Assembly: GCA_017616445.1 (NCBI GenBank)
Contig: JAFZYE010000079.1
Span: 1 to 63,624 of the forward strand
Direction of reading: 5' to 3'
Origin: Bacteroidaceae bacterium
GTDB lineage: Bacteria > Bacteroidota > Bacteroidia > Bacteroidales > Bacteroidaceae
DNA: 63,624 nt
Below the pieces are notes generated by a model that saw only the letters and a program-made list of their open reading frames with translations, was not told the DNA's origin and searched no databases. Numbering within the stretch: position 1 is the stretch's first letter; every line of letters starts with the position of its first letter. A program made the position numbers and the translations under genes. This document shows, piece by piece, positions 51,949 to 60,740 of this stretch.

Positions 51949-53904
51949 TTCCCCCTTGGGGGAGTCAGAGGGGGCTGCTTCTGCAAACACTTCGGATGGG
52001 AAGCGGACGATGAAGCGGCAGCCATCGAAATAGTTGGTGTCGAGGGTGAGGCTACCTCCCAGGTAAGTGATGTGGCGAAGGGCGAGCGGGAGTCCCAGAC
52101 CCAGTCCTTCAGACAGATCGTCGATTTTGGTGAATGGCTCGAACATCTTCTCGCGGTGCTCCTGAGGAATACCTGCTCCTGTGTCTTCAATCACAAACTG
52201 TACATACTCTTCTGTTCCTGACACAAGCATGGCCACATTCTTTCCGTCAGAATACTTGGCTGAGTTGTAGAGCAACTCGCGCAGACCTCGCATGAGGAAG
52301 AGGTGGTTTGAAAGCAGACAGACGGAGTCGGGTATGCTTGTCTCGAGTTTCACGGTGAGACCAGGGAAATTCCTCTGGGTGTAGTCAACGCACTCATGCG
52401 CCAGTTTGTTGCATGATATAATCTCATGTCGTTTCGTCTTCATCTCTTCGAAGACACCTATGTCTGAACTGTCGAAGAGCATCTGCGTCATACGTCTCAG
52501 CTTCTTTGCCTCGCTATTCATGATGTCGGCTAATGACTTCACCTCTTCTTTTGGAATGACATCGAAATTACCTTCCATCACTTGTGCAAATCCCATGACG
52601 ATGTTCATCGGTGTACGGATCTGGTGGGTCATGTTGTGGATGAAGGTGGTTTTCTGAAGTGCTGCCTCTTCGGCCATTTCGCTGGCTTTCGCAAGTTCGT
52701 CGTTTCGTCGTGCTGTCTCGTGGTTCACCTTGCGGATGGCGCTTACGTGGCGGTCGAGTGATGACTGCATCTGCATGAAGCTGTTCTGGAGTTGTCCGAC
52801 TGCATCGTGGCGTGTGCTATGTGGGATACGCTCGTCGTAGAGGCCGGCTTCGATACGTCGTGTTTGAACGAGCAGCTGCTCTAATGGGCTGATGGCATGA
52901 ACGACTGAACGGCGACCCAGGATGAGGATGAGTGTCAAACCGATAATCAGGATAGGGATGATGATAGAGGTCAGTTTTTGGTAGTCTTGCAGGATGTCGC
53001 TTTCCGGACAGATGATGGCCATGCTCCACAGGGCATTACGGATGGGCTTGTAGCACACGATGCAAGGTTGTCCTTCAATCACTACGGACATGCTGCCTTC
53101 CTGTCCGGATGACATCTCATGACCCAAGGCAATGAGGTCGGCCTGTGTGACAGGGTCGGCTCCTTCGAAGATAGGGGTGAAGAGTCGGGTAGAGTCGGGG
53201 TGTATGTAGAACTGCCCTCGGCGGTCGACCATCACGTAGTAGGAGTTGGGGTATGGTTTGTCGGCCGTAATCATACGTGAGAGACGTGTGAGCGACAGGT
53301 CGACTGTGATGACTCCGATGAGTGTGCTGTCTGTTCTGTTGGGATCGAACAGCGGTCGGCTATAGGTGGCAAGCATGCCGTTGAGTACCACATCGAGGGA
53401 GTCAACTTCGTCGTAGTAAACCGTCCATCCTGACCTCCTCGTGCTACGCGGGTTGGCATACCATATACGTGTGAAGTATTCGTATGGCTGTTCGAAGACG
53501 CTCGTGATGGTGTCGTTTTCACGGATGGTGTAGGCCGAGCAATACCTGCCAAATTCAGGGAACATATCAGGTTCGGCTCCGATGGAGCATCCGTCGATAT
53601 TACCATTCAGCTCTACGATACGGCGTGAGAGGGCGAGCATGGAATCAGGAACGAAGTTCTCCTCAACAATCCAAGTGTAGATGTTGGTAGCTGTCTCAGC
53701 AATTCGCAGGTAGCGATCGACATGATGTGATGCCGTGCTGAGTCGGCTCATAGCATGCTCTGTCGCCTCACGTTTGATATAGGAACGCGACTCAAGAAAG
53801 AGGAGTCCAATCGACAGCACGAAGATAGGCACCGCCAGCAATATGATGCTGAAGATGAGCTTCCCTGAGAGCGATCGGCGTATTTTCCTTTCAAGTGCGA
53901 ACAT
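51946..53904 (-). CDS. Membrane sensor histidine kinase (dCache, HAMP, HisKA, HATPase)
   Basis: 652 residues. TM1 (LIFSIILLAVPIFVLSIGLL), a large extracytoplasmic dCache-like sensor (about 40-310), TM2 (SIIIPILIIGLTLILILG), a HAMP domain (about 330-385), and the kinase. The H-box FIHNMTHQIRTPMN carries His427 and the ATPase part has NSAKYSD, VIEDTGAGIP and GLGLGLPL. No receiver domain or response regulator is adjacent. The last ten residues (AAPSDSPKGE) and the stop come from a palindromic element. It starts 5 bp after a degenerate paralogue. Confidence 0.92.
   Translation of the reverse strand: MFALERKIRRSLSGKLIFSIILLAVPIFVLSIGLLFLESRSYIKREATEHAMSRLSTASHHVDRYLRIAETATNIYTWIVEENFVPDSMLALSRRIVELNGNIDGCSIGAEPDMFPEFGRYCSAYTIRENDTITSVFEQPYEYFTRIWYANPRSTRRSGWTVYYDEVDSLDVVLNGMLATYSRPLFDPNRTDSTLIGVITVDLSLTRLSRMITADKPYPNSYYVMVDRRGQFYIHPDSTRLFTPIFEGADPVTQADLIALGHEMSSGQEGSMSVVIEGQPCIVCYKPIRNALWSMAIICPESDILQDYQKLTSIIIPILIIGLTLILILGRRSVVHAISPLEQLLVQTRRIEAGLYDERIPHSTRHDAVGQLQNSFMQMQSSLDRHVSAIRKVNHETARRNDELAKASEMAEEAALQKTTFIHNMTHQIRTPMNIVMGFAQVMEGNFDVIPKEEVKSLADIMNSEAKKLRRMTQMLFDSSDIGVFEEMKTKRHEIISCNKLAHECVDYTQRNFPGLTVKLETSIPDSVCLLSNHLFLMRGLRELLYNSAKYSDGKNVAMLVSGTEEYVQFVIEDTGAGIPQEHREKMFEPFTKIDDLSEGLGLGLPLALRHITYLGGSLTLDTNYFDGCRFIVRFPSEVFAEAAPSDSPKGE
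51949..51976. repeat. Palindromic element, type 2, encoding a kinase C-terminus
   Basis: TTCCCCCTTGGGGGAGTCAG, then AGGGGGCT. On the minus strand it encodes the last residues of the kinase, APSDSPKGE, before the TAA. Confidence 0.85.
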
Positions 53905-53909
53905 TGTTT

Positions 53910-55406
53910 TTACTCGGTTTTGTAGTTCAATTTCTCTGATACTTTCAGCAGGTTGTTCAGCAGCTCAACGACCACCATGCATTGGCGTTCGATGTCTTTC
54001 ACCGCTTGGTCGGCCTCTTGTGGAGTCGTTTGCTCTGTTTCCTTACTGAGCTGCTCAACCCTTTCACAGATGGTATCAATCGGTTCCTGCATTTTGTTGG
54101 TCATGTTATGCAGGAAGGCAATCTTCATTCGGTCGGCCTCCGTCGCTTTTTCGTAGGCCTCTTGCAGCGTCTCGTTCCGTTCTTGTAATTGTTTGTTGAG
54201 CTTTTCCAGCTCGCTGATATGAACAGCAAGCGAACGTTGCATCTTCTTGAAATGATCCTGCAGTCGTCCTACCTCGTCCATGTGGGGACTGTCGGGGATT
54301 GGTTCGTCGTATTTCCCATTTGCGATGCGACGGGCTGCCTCGGCAAGCATCAGCAATGGTGACAGCTGATGGTGGGTGATAATCTGGCAGAGTACCAGCA
54401 GGAGTATCATGCCGACGATAGCGATGGCCATCACATAATTTAGCAGGCGATTGTAGTCACCCATGATGTCGTCTTCAGGATAAACGATGGCAATACTCCA
54501 GTTGAGAGCCTCCATCGAGCGTGCCGGCGCATTCTTGCGGACAAATGGTTTGTAGAAGATGTAATCGACATGTCCATCATGCTTAATCTTCTTATAACCC
54601 GTCTCGCCAGCGAGCATGGGTTGACGTATTTCTTCAGGAATCGTTGTAATGGGTTTGTACTTTGTGGTGGAATCGGGGGTGGTGAGTGTGGGATGGACAA
54701 TAAAATCACCTTCACCGTTGATCAGCATGGCGTAGGAGTTGGGCGACGGTTTGGCTTCCTTGATGACTTCCGACAACAGAGCGACGGATACATCCACGCC
54801 CATCACAGCGACCTTTTTCCCATCGAGTGTTGACAAAGGCAGACCGAACGTGATGATGTCCGACCCATGTCTCTCCAAGTCGTCAATAGGTCCAATCCAA
54901 ATGGGTGCACCTGCTTCCCAGGGTTTGGTGTACCAAATCTGTTGGTTATAGGGGATGTCGCCGAAGGTATCCGACTGGAAGGTGGGTTTCTTGGTCAATC
55001 GCTGTACAGTGTCCCCGGTCGTATAGTAATAAGCCATGAACAACTCGCCTTTGTCCTTGTAGAAATACGGCTCCATTGCGATGGCACAGCCTTTGATGTA
55101 TCGGTTGTTCTCAACGAGTTCCTTGCTGATAGTGTACATCTGGTCGGGGTCGTCCAGATGGAGAAAAAGATAATTGATCATATTGCCTGACGCCAGTTCT
55201 GCGCTCAGCAAGATGTTGTCGATTCGTTGGACAGTACACTCCAACGTCTCTTGGGCTTTTTGAAGCACTTCGTCTTTGATGACTCTGCGCGAATAAAGGA
55301 ACATAACCAACAGCGCTGCCAACAGCAGCGTGGCTATCGCGAAGACAACGGTCAGGCTGAGTCTTACGGATAGTGTCCTGCGTATGAACCTGATAAATTG
55401 TCGCAT
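53910..55406 (-). CDS. Degenerate sensor kinase paralogue: sensor and HAMP kept, catalysis lost
   Basis: 498 residues with the same plan as the next gene: TM1, dCache-like sensor (IGPIDDLERHGSDIITFGLP, VAVMGVDVSVALLSEVI), TM2 (YVMAIAIVGMILLLVLCQII), HAMP, coiled coil. The H-box reads FLHNMTNKMQEPID, with Asn437 in place of the phosphorylated His. A short helical tail follows and there is no ATPase domain. It cannot be a kinase on its own and may pair with the active kinase encoded 5 bp downstream or sense separately. A good promoter precedes it, so it is expressed first. Confidence 0.88.
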   Translation of the reverse strand: MRQFIRFIRRTLSVRLSLTVVFAIATLLLAALLVMFLYSRRVIKDEVLQKAQETLECTVQRIDNILLSAELASGNMINYLFLHLDDPDQMYTISKELVENNRYIKGCAIAMEPYFYKDKGELFMAYYYTTGDTVQRLTKKPTFQSDTFGDIPYNQQIWYTKPWEAGAPIWIGPIDDLERHGSDIITFGLPLSTLDGKKVAVMGVDVSVALLSEVIKEAKPSPNSYAMLINGEGDFIVHPTLTTPDSTTKYKPITTIPEEIRQPMLAGETGYKKIKHDGHVDYIFYKPFVRKNAPARSMEALNWSIAIVYPEDDIMGDYNRLLNYVMAIAIVGMILLLVLCQIITHHQLSPLLMLAEAARRIANGKYDEPIPDSPHMDEVGRLQDHFKKMQRSLAVHISELEKLNKQLQERNETLQEAYEKATEADRMKIAFLHNMTNKMQEPIDTICERVEQLSKETEQTTPQEADQAVKDIERQCMVVVELLNNLLKVSEKLNYKTE

Positions 55407-55414
55407 ATCGGTGG

Positions 55415-55445
55415 CAAAGATACGAAAAAAAATGTCTCTTCCAAA
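55415..55445 (-). promoter_or_regulatory. Promoter of the tandem sensor operon
   Basis: On the minus strand TTTG (55442-55445), 19 bp, TATCTTTG (55415-55422). It lies directly before the ATG at 55406, so the predicted start is at or very near the first codon and the transcript may be leaderless. Confidence 0.65.
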
Positions 55446-55589
55446 AAAAAATGCAAAAAATGCTAACTTTTTTTATAAAAAGGTAACAATGTGTAAAAAA
55501 ATGGGAGCACTGGTAACAGCCTGTGTCCTTTGTCATACTCCTCAGTCACTATGTGACAGCTCCCCTATCTTAGGTGAGCAGCTATATGG

Positions 55590-55632
55590 CTCTCCTCCTT
55601 AGAAAGGGGGAGTACCCAAAGGGGGAGGGAGT
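55590..55632. repeat. Palindromic element, divergent copy
   Basis: CTCTCCTCCTTAGAAAGGGG, GAGTACCCAAAG, GGGGAGGGAGTA. It lies in the gap (55446-55657) between the sensor promoter and DUF3667, where nothing else was recognised. The arms are less regular than in other copies. Confidence 0.55.
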
Positions 55633-55657
55633 ATGATATGGAGAACTTCTGCTTTTA

Positions 55658-56695
55658 TCAAAAAAGAATGATTGTGAGGTCTGTGAGAACTGGGGCGGTG
55701 AGATAAATCATTGTGAACACAAGGGCGACAATAGTTCCAAATACAGTATAGCAAAAGCCTAAAGCGATCAGACGCCAAATCGTTCCCCAAAGAGAATATC
55801 CGCAGAGTTGGTGGTAATCGACCACAAGAATCGCAAACGAAAGTAGCGAAGGCAAAGGGTAGGGCAGGAAACTCGATTCGCATATCTCCCATGTGATGAG
55901 GGTATAGGGAATGGCAATGAGCATCATCTGGCAGGCGATGTACATCTGTACGTAGAAACTCTCGACGGTAGTCAGCTGTATGCGTGGCGACTGGCGGAAT
56001 ATCCAGCTGGCCAGCAGGATGACGAGGAGGTTGGAGATAATCAGCGAGTAGGCGATGTTATCACGGCTCCACTGACGTTCTGCTTTCATCAGATGCTCAA
56101 GCGAGAGTATCTGGTCCGACAACGCTTGCGCCATTTTTTCGTCTTCCTCATTCGTTGCTTCCTCCGTTGCGCCTTTCTTTATTTGTTCTTTTGTTTCTTC
56201 TTTTGCTTCTTTATTAGTGCTTATCGATAGGGAGATACTTTTGTTTTTATCTTCAGCCGCTGCTTTCCCTTTTTCATAGGTGGTATGGATATCGTAGATA
56301 GCATCCAGGTCTTTGTCCCATGTGATGTTGAGCGTGCTGATCATGAGTGTGAACAACAGACAGATGGCCACCAACAGGGGAATCGGTGGGAAGTAGGCGC
56401 GATGCTTACTGCGTAGGTAGTCGTGCATGAGGTAGCCTGGACGCCACATGAGGTGCCAGATGGTGAGGAATACATTACGGTTGCCTACCCCCCAGAGGTC
56501 CATGAGATTGAGCGATACCGTCTTCCAAGTAAACCTGTCGCGTCCGTACTGCAAACCGCATTGGGGACAATAATTACCGCTATATAGCTCGTTGCAGAAA
56601 GGGCATACATGCTCTTCGTCACTCTTCTCAATGGGTGGCTGGTAGTTCTCTTGCTTCCATTTCAGACGAAGCCAATATTTGGTAAAGACGTTCAT
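55658..56695 (-). CDS. DUF3667 zinc-ribbon membrane protein
   Basis: 345 residues. An N-terminal zinc ribbon (CPFCNELYSGNYCPQCG) matches the DUF3667 signature and is followed by WKTVSLNLMDLWGV and HLMWRPGYLMHDYL. The rest has about five membrane helices, with a charged, Glu/Lys-rich loop in the middle (NTNEEDEK-type, about 155-200). Function unknown. It overlaps tonB by 1 bp (TAATG) and ends the pdxJ-exbB-exbD-tonB transcript. The Cys pairs are complete. Confidence 0.85.
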   Translation of the reverse strand: MNVFTKYWLRLKWKQENYQPPIEKSDEEHVCPFCNELYSGNYCPQCGLQYGRDRFTWKTVSLNLMDLWGVGNRNVFLTIWHLMWRPGYLMHDYLRSKHRAYFPPIPLLVAICLLFTLMISTLNITWDKDLDAIYDIHTTYEKGKAAAEDKNKSISLSISTNKEAKEETKEQIKKGATEEATNEEDEKMAQALSDQILSLEHLMKAERQWSRDNIAYSLIISNLLVILLASWIFRQSPRIQLTTVESFYVQMYIACQMMLIAIPYTLITWEICESSFLPYPLPSLLSFAILVVDYHQLCGYSLWGTIWRLIALGFCYTVFGTIVALVFTMIYLTAPVLTDLTIILF

Positions 56696-57726
56696 TACTT
56701 CTGCTTAAACTTATAGGTAATCGTTCCTTGCTCGTTATCTGAACCTGATGTGAACGATGATTTGCGTGCTGCTGAAGTAGCTGCATTACGAAGGATGGCC
56801 GATGTGGTTGTTGCGCTCTTGATGGAAGCAGCAATCACTCGTCCTGCGGCATTTACGGTGATGGCTACAACAATTGTGCCTTCGCTTGTGGGGTCATCGT
56901 AAGGTGGTTCTTCAAGATGTAGCACCTTTCGGGTTCCAACAATTGCTGTACCGACTCCACCCACACCAGAGACGGCTCCCTTGTTGCCGTTTCCTGTAGG
57001 ACTTCCTTGGTTACCATCTCCTGTTCCGTTTCCGCTACTTCCTTGGTTGCCTCCTTTGCCGAAAGCACCTTGCATCTTGCTGTTGATAGCTGCCTTTCGT
57101 GCAGCTTCCTCTTCTGCTTTCTTTCGTGCAGCTTCTTCCGCAGCCTTCTTCTTGGCTTCCTCTTCTGCAGCTTTCTTTCGTGCAGCCTCTTCCGCTTTCC
57201 GTTTTGCCTCTTCTTCAGCACGTTTCTTGGCTGCTTCCTCTGCAGCCTTCTTCTTTGCAGCCTCCTCAGCTGCTTTCTTCTTGGCTGCCTCTTCAGCTGC
57301 CTTCTTCTTAGCTGCCTCCTCTACGGCACGTTTCTTTGCAGCTTCTGCTTCACGCTTGCGGAGTTCTTCTTCGCGCTTCTTGGCCTCTTCGGCAGCTATC
57401 GAGCGCTCCTTCTCCTGCGTGATTTGTGGCTCGGGTTGGGGTGCCGGTTCCGGAACATCAGGTGTCTCAGCGGTTTCAGCGGTTTCAGCAGTCTCAGATT
57501 CGTCTTCGGTCACTTCTGGTTCCTCTGCGCTTTCCTCGTTGGGCAGACCGTCGAGGTCTTCGCCCGCTGCATCGTCCACATTACCCAGCAACACAGGCAC
57601 ACCATCCTCTAAGTGGTCGCTGTCAGCCAGTTTCAGGGTGACGAGTGCCAGGATAAGCAGCAGTAGCAGATGGACTGTTACCGTTGTGATGGTTGATATG
57701 ATTCTGCGTTTCTTGTCTTTGTTCAT
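56695..57726 (-). CDS. TonB/TolA-like energy transducer with a long Ala/Lys/Glu coiled region
   Basis: 343 residues. One N-terminal helix (VHLLLLLILALVTLKLA) anchors it. An acidic stretch follows, then repeated AAEEAAKKK-type units (about 105-210), as in the periplasm-spanning helix of TolA. Next comes a Gly/Asn-rich linker and a short C-terminal domain (EGTIVVAITVNAAGRVIAA) like the TonB C-terminal fold. It passes proton-motive energy from ExbB/ExbD to outer-membrane receptors. It overlaps exbD by 4 bp and DUF3667 by 1 bp. tonB or tolA-like cannot be settled. Confidence 0.82.
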   Translation of the reverse strand: MNKDKKRRIISTITTVTVHLLLLLILALVTLKLADSDHLEDGVPVLLGNVDDAAGEDLDGLPNEESAEEPEVTEDESETAETAETAETPDVPEPAPQPEPQITQEKERSIAAEEAKKREEELRKREAEAAKKRAVEEAAKKKAAEEAAKKKAAEEAAKKKAAEEAAKKRAEEEAKRKAEEAARKKAAEEEAKKKAAEEAARKKAEEEAARKAAINSKMQGAFGKGGNQGSSGNGTGDGNQGSPTGNGNKGAVSGVGGVGTAIVGTRKVLHLEEPPYDDPTSEGTIVVAITVNAAGRVIAASIKSATTTSAILRNAATSAARKSSFTSGSDNEQGTITYKFKQK

Positions 57727-58136
57727 TTCTCCGGTGGTCTTGTGGCGAGCACCATCTTGAAGTGGTTCTCGTTGGCTACGTTGAGCACTTCAACAATATT
57801 CCTGTATGGTACGGTCTCGTCAGCAAAGAGCGATACGAACATCTCTGTCGAGTCGTTGGTGGCCTGACCGATTACAGATGGCAGTTCGTCCAAAGTGACA
57901 GGTTGTGCTTTCCCCGTTCCGATTGCTACGTACAGGTTCAGGTCCTTGTCGATGGTAACATACGACTTGGCCTTCACCACCGATTGCTGCTTGCTCTGGG
58001 GGAGCAGCACCTTGATGGCGTTAGGCGCAATCATCGTGCTGGTAATCATGAAGAAGATCAGCAGCAGGAAGATGATATCGGTCATAGACGACATCGAGAA
58101 GGTGGGGGTTATCTTGGTTCTGCGTTTTAATGCCAT
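57723..58136 (-). CDS. exbD: ExbD/TolR family biopolymer transport protein
   Basis: 137 residues. A single N-terminal helix with the proton-relay Asp (SMTDIIFLLLIFFMITSTM) and a small periplasmic domain (VTIDKDLNLYVAIGTG). It works with the ExbB-type channel 3 bp upstream and the TonB-like protein downstream. The family also includes TolR; the tonB neighbour favours the ExbD name. Confidence 0.92.
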   Translation of the reverse strand: MALKRRTKITPTFSMSSMTDIIFLLLIFFMITSTMIAPNAIKVLLPQSKQQSVVKAKSYVTIDKDLNLYVAIGTGKAQPVTLDELPSVIGQATNDSTEMFVSLFADETVPYRNIVEVLNVANENHFKMVLATRPPEK

Positions 58137-58139
58137 AAC

Positions 58140-58757
58140 TTATTCGTTCATTAAGTCCATGAATGAAAGCGATTCGCGTTCAATCTCGTTCACTACGCCG
58201 TCAACCTTCGACACGAGGTAGTTGTAGGCAAAGAGTGCAACGATACCCACGATGAGTCCTCCTACGGTTGTCACCATAGCCTGATAGATACCGCTTGACA
58301 GCATGCTGATATCGAGGTTTCCACCTGCGTTCGACATCTGCCAGAAAGCTTCGACCATACCAATCACCGTTCCGAGGAATCCAATCATAGGTGCTCCACC
58401 AGCGATGGTAGCCAATACAGGCAGACGTTTCTCCAGTTGTGCCACTTCGAGGTTGCCTGTGTTCTCGATAGCTGCCTGAATCTCAGGAGCAGGACGTCCG
58501 ATGCGGCTGATACCTCGTTCGATGATGCGTGATGTCGTGGTGTTGGTCACACGGCAGTAGTTGATGGCACTTCGTGCATCGTTGTTCTTGATGTAGTCGC
58601 GAATGCGGTCCATAAACATTTTGTCTACCTTGCCTGCATTGCGGATGGCAATGAAGCGATCGGTGAAGATATACACAGCAATGATGGAGAGGACGGCGAG
58701 GACAATCATGATCCAACCGCCTTGTTTGGCCAGTTCAAGGATACTTAATTCTTGCAT
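58140..58757 (-). CDS. exbB: MotA/TolQ/ExbB proton channel family protein
   Basis: 205 residues from ATG 58757; the open frame upstream is the other frame of pdxJ. Three helices: GGWIMIVLAVLSIIAVYIF, then LPVLATIAGGAPMIGFLGTVIGMVEAF, then AMVTTVGGLIVGIVALFAYN, in the ExbB order. It forms the proton channel driving TonB with ExbD. The start overlaps pdxJ by 13 bp. Confidence 0.92.
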   Translation of the reverse strand: MQELSILELAKQGGWIMIVLAVLSIIAVYIFTDRFIAIRNAGKVDKMFMDRIRDYIKNNDARSAINYCRVTNTTTSRIIERGISRIGRPAPEIQAAIENTGNLEVAQLEKRLPVLATIAGGAPMIGFLGTVIGMVEAFWQMSNAGGNLDISMLSSGIYQAMVTTVGGLIVGIVALFAYNYLVSKVDGVVNEIERESLSFMDLMNE

Positions 58758-59461
58758 AGTTCTTTGTATTGTTTGATAGTTTCTTTTAATCCTAAATAAA
58801 GTGCGTCGCAAATCAATGCATGTCCGATGCTGACTTCGTCTGTAAACGGAATCTGCTGGAGGTAATAGCCGAGGTTCACCAGACTCAGGTCGTGGCCTGC
58901 ATTCAGTCCCAACCCGCATTGGCGTGCCTGATTGGCTGCCTCGATGAATGGACGGATGGCTACTTCGCGGTTACGCTCGTAATGGGTGGCGTAGGGTTCT
59001 GTGTACAGCTCCACACGGTCGGCTCCGATTCGTGCTGCATATTCCACCATCTCTGGGTCGGCATCTACGAAGATGGAAACACGGATGGGCTTCTCCTTGA
59101 ATTCTGCCACGATGTCGGTCAGCAGCTCCAGGTTCATCTTGGTGTTCCACCCGTGATTCGAGGTAATCTGGGCAGGAGCATCGGGCACCAGAGTCACCTG
59201 TGCAGGACATACCTGCTTCACCAGGTCGATGAAGCTACGCTGAGGATAGCCTTCGATGTTGAATTCGGTTTTCAGGATGGGTTTCAGGTCTCGCACATCC
59301 TGGTATCTGATGTGACGCTCGTCGGGACGCGGATGAACCGTGATTCCGTCAGCTCCGAATGCCTCGCAGTCAATTGCTACTTTGCAAACATCGGGATTAT
59401 TTCCGCCTCTTGCATTTCGAATTGTCGCTACTTTATTGATATTTACGCTTAATTTCGTCAT
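58745..59461 (-). CDS. pdxJ: Pyridoxine 5'-phosphate synthase
   Basis: 238 residues from ATG 59461. PdxJ joins 1-deoxyxylulose 5-phosphate and 3-amino-2-oxopropyl phosphate to make pyridoxine phosphate. KLSVNINKVATIRNARGGN, the catalytic region GADGITVHPRPDERHI, and GLGLNAGHDLSL are conserved. It shares deoxyxylulose phosphate with the MEP genes dxr and ispF elsewhere in the window. pdxA is not present. It diverges from nadK and leads the exbB-exbD-tonB transcript. Confidence 0.95.
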   Translation of the reverse strand: MTKLSVNINKVATIRNARGGNNPDVCKVAIDCEAFGADGITVHPRPDERHIRYQDVRDLKPILKTEFNIEGYPQRSFIDLVKQVCPAQVTLVPDAPAQITSNHGWNTKMNLELLTDIVAEFKEKPIRVSIFVDADPEMVEYAARIGADRVELYTEPYATHYERNREVAIRPFIEAANQARQCGLGLNAGHDLSLVNLGYYLQQIPFTDEVSIGHALICDALYLGLKETIKQYKELCKN

Positions 59462-59511
59462 AAAAACACAAAAACTTTCGACTTTCAACTATAAACTTTA
59501 AACTTTATTCG

Positions 59512-59531
59512 TATATTTGCACGCAAAATTA
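59512..59531. promoter_or_regulatory. Overlapping divergent -7 boxes, nadK and pdxJ
   Basis: TATATTTG at 59512-59519 faces nadK and TAATTTTG at 59524-59531 on the minus strand faces pdxJ. -33 boxes are not clear for either. The close spacing means the two promoters should interfere. Confidence 0.45.
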
Positions 59532-59596
59532 GCGAAAAAAATTGTAGTGTAAGCGGTTATTAAGATTATTTTAGATAAAAAAGGTAAAAAATAGAG

Positions 59597-60502
59597 ATGC
59601 AACAGGGTAAATTTAAGATAGCGTTATTCGGAAACATCTACCAGGAGAAGAAATCGGTAGCTGTGCAGAAGTTCTTTGCGGTGGCCAGCGAACTGAAGGC
59701 GGAATTGATGATTCCTGCTTCGTTTTACGCGTTCCTCGTCGATAATCTGCAAATCAATGTGCCAACATGCCGCATTCTTGAGGAGGAGCAGGGCGAACCG
59801 CTCGATGCCGATGTGGTGGTATGTATGGGAGGCGATGGTACCTTCCTTGATGTGGCCAGTAAGGTAGGAGCCCGTCTGATTCCGATTGTAGGTGTCAACA
59901 CGGGTCGTCTGGGATTCTTGGCCAACTTCTCGCCCGATGAGCTGGAGCAGATCTTGAAGAACCTCGCTAAAGGCAAGTACGAGGTGGAGGATCACAGCGT
60001 CATCGAACTCTCGTGCGAAGAGCAGGAGTTGGAGGGTTATCCTTGTGCGCTGAACGAGATTGCAATCCTCAAACACGATATCTCGGCCATGATTTCCATC
60101 CACACAGCTGTGAATGGCGAGTATCTCACCACCTATCAGGCCGACGGATTGATTATCGGTACTCCTACGGGTTCTACGGCTTATTCGCTGAGTGTGGGCG
60201 GTCCTATCATCACACCTCGGTTGGACACCATCTCGCTGACCCCTGTCGCTCCCCATAGCCTCAATATGCGTCCTATCCTTGTGGACGACAACTCGGTCAT
60301 CGACCTACGTGTCGAAAGCCGAAGCGGCAGTTTCCTCGTCTCACTCGACGGACGCAGTCATAGCTATCGCGACAATATCCATCTGCATATCCGCAAGGCA
60401 CCATACTGTGTGAAGGTCGTTACCCATCCCAGTCACACCTTCTTCTCCACCCTTCGTCAGAAGATGATGTGGGGAGCTGATACGAGGAAATGGACCCCCT
60501 AA
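59597..60502 (+). CDS. nadK: NAD kinase
   Basis: 301 residues. NadK phosphorylates NAD to NADP. GGDGT is at 78-82, followed by PIVGVNTGRLGFL, the NE/D site ALNEIAIL and TPTGSTAYSLSVGGPI. The C-terminus RKWTP and the stop codon are in a palindromic element (60491-60520), so the original end may have been altered. It diverges from pdxJ. Confidence 0.95.
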   Translation: MQQGKFKIALFGNIYQEKKSVAVQKFFAVASELKAELMIPASFYAFLVDNLQINVPTCRILEEEQGEPLDADVVVCMGGDGTFLDVASKVGARLIPIVGVNTGRLGFLANFSPDELEQILKNLAKGKYEVEDHSVIELSCEEQELEGYPCALNEIAILKHDISAMISIHTAVNGEYLTTYQADGLIIGTPTGSTAYSLSVGGPIITPRLDTISLTPVAPHSLNMRPILVDDNSVIDLRVESRSGSFLVSLDGRSHSYRDNIHLHIRKAPYCVKVVTHPSHTFFSTLRQKMMWGADTRKWTP

Positions 60503-60520
60503 CCCCCTTTAGGGGGAATT
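60491..60520. repeat. Palindromic element, type 1, forming the nadK stop
   Basis: GGACCCCCTAA, CCCCCTTTAGGGGGAA. The first TAA is the nadK stop codon, and the two codons before it (ACC CCC) come from the element. It is inverted relative to 63591. Confidence 0.85.
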
Positions 60521-60557
60521 AAGTTGATAGTTGATAGTTCAAAGTTGAAAAAATTAA

Positions 60558-60735
60558 AGGAGTAAAAGAAGTTAAAGGAGTTACCGCTGCGCTCCGAAGT
60601 TAACGCTTCGCTAGACGGAACCAATGGGTGTTAACATCAGCAAACTTTCGTCGAACGTAGTGATAACTTCGAGGCCGTAGGCCGTTAACTTCGAGTGAAA
60701 CGATAACTTCTAGCGAAGCGATAACTTCTTAAGAA
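60558..60735. repeat. Interspersed GTTACCGC-type repeat, divergent copy 3
   Basis: GTTACCGCTGCGCTCCGAAG then GGTGTTAACATCAGCAAAC, followed by several GATAACTTC and GTTAACTTC words (for example CGATAACTTCTAGCGAAG). Related to 22765 and 25350. It ends 5 bp before the HPr-kinase-like gene, and I see no other promoter for that cluster. Confidence 0.7.
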
Positions 60736-60740
60736 AAGAG

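Noticed and set aside
55487-55600. A fourth 22-bp-period array before the sensor promoter
   Set aside because: AGCT words recur once at 22 bp, but the cores between do not match and the pattern is lost in the next unit.
56981-57760. Ser/Phe-rich plus-strand frames opposite the TonB-like gene
   Set aside because: They mirror the Ala/Lys/Glu repeats on the other strand and are low complexity.
58820-59452. 210-residue plus-strand frame opposite pdxJ
   Set aside because: It is an antisense shadow of a conserved gene with all its motifs intact.
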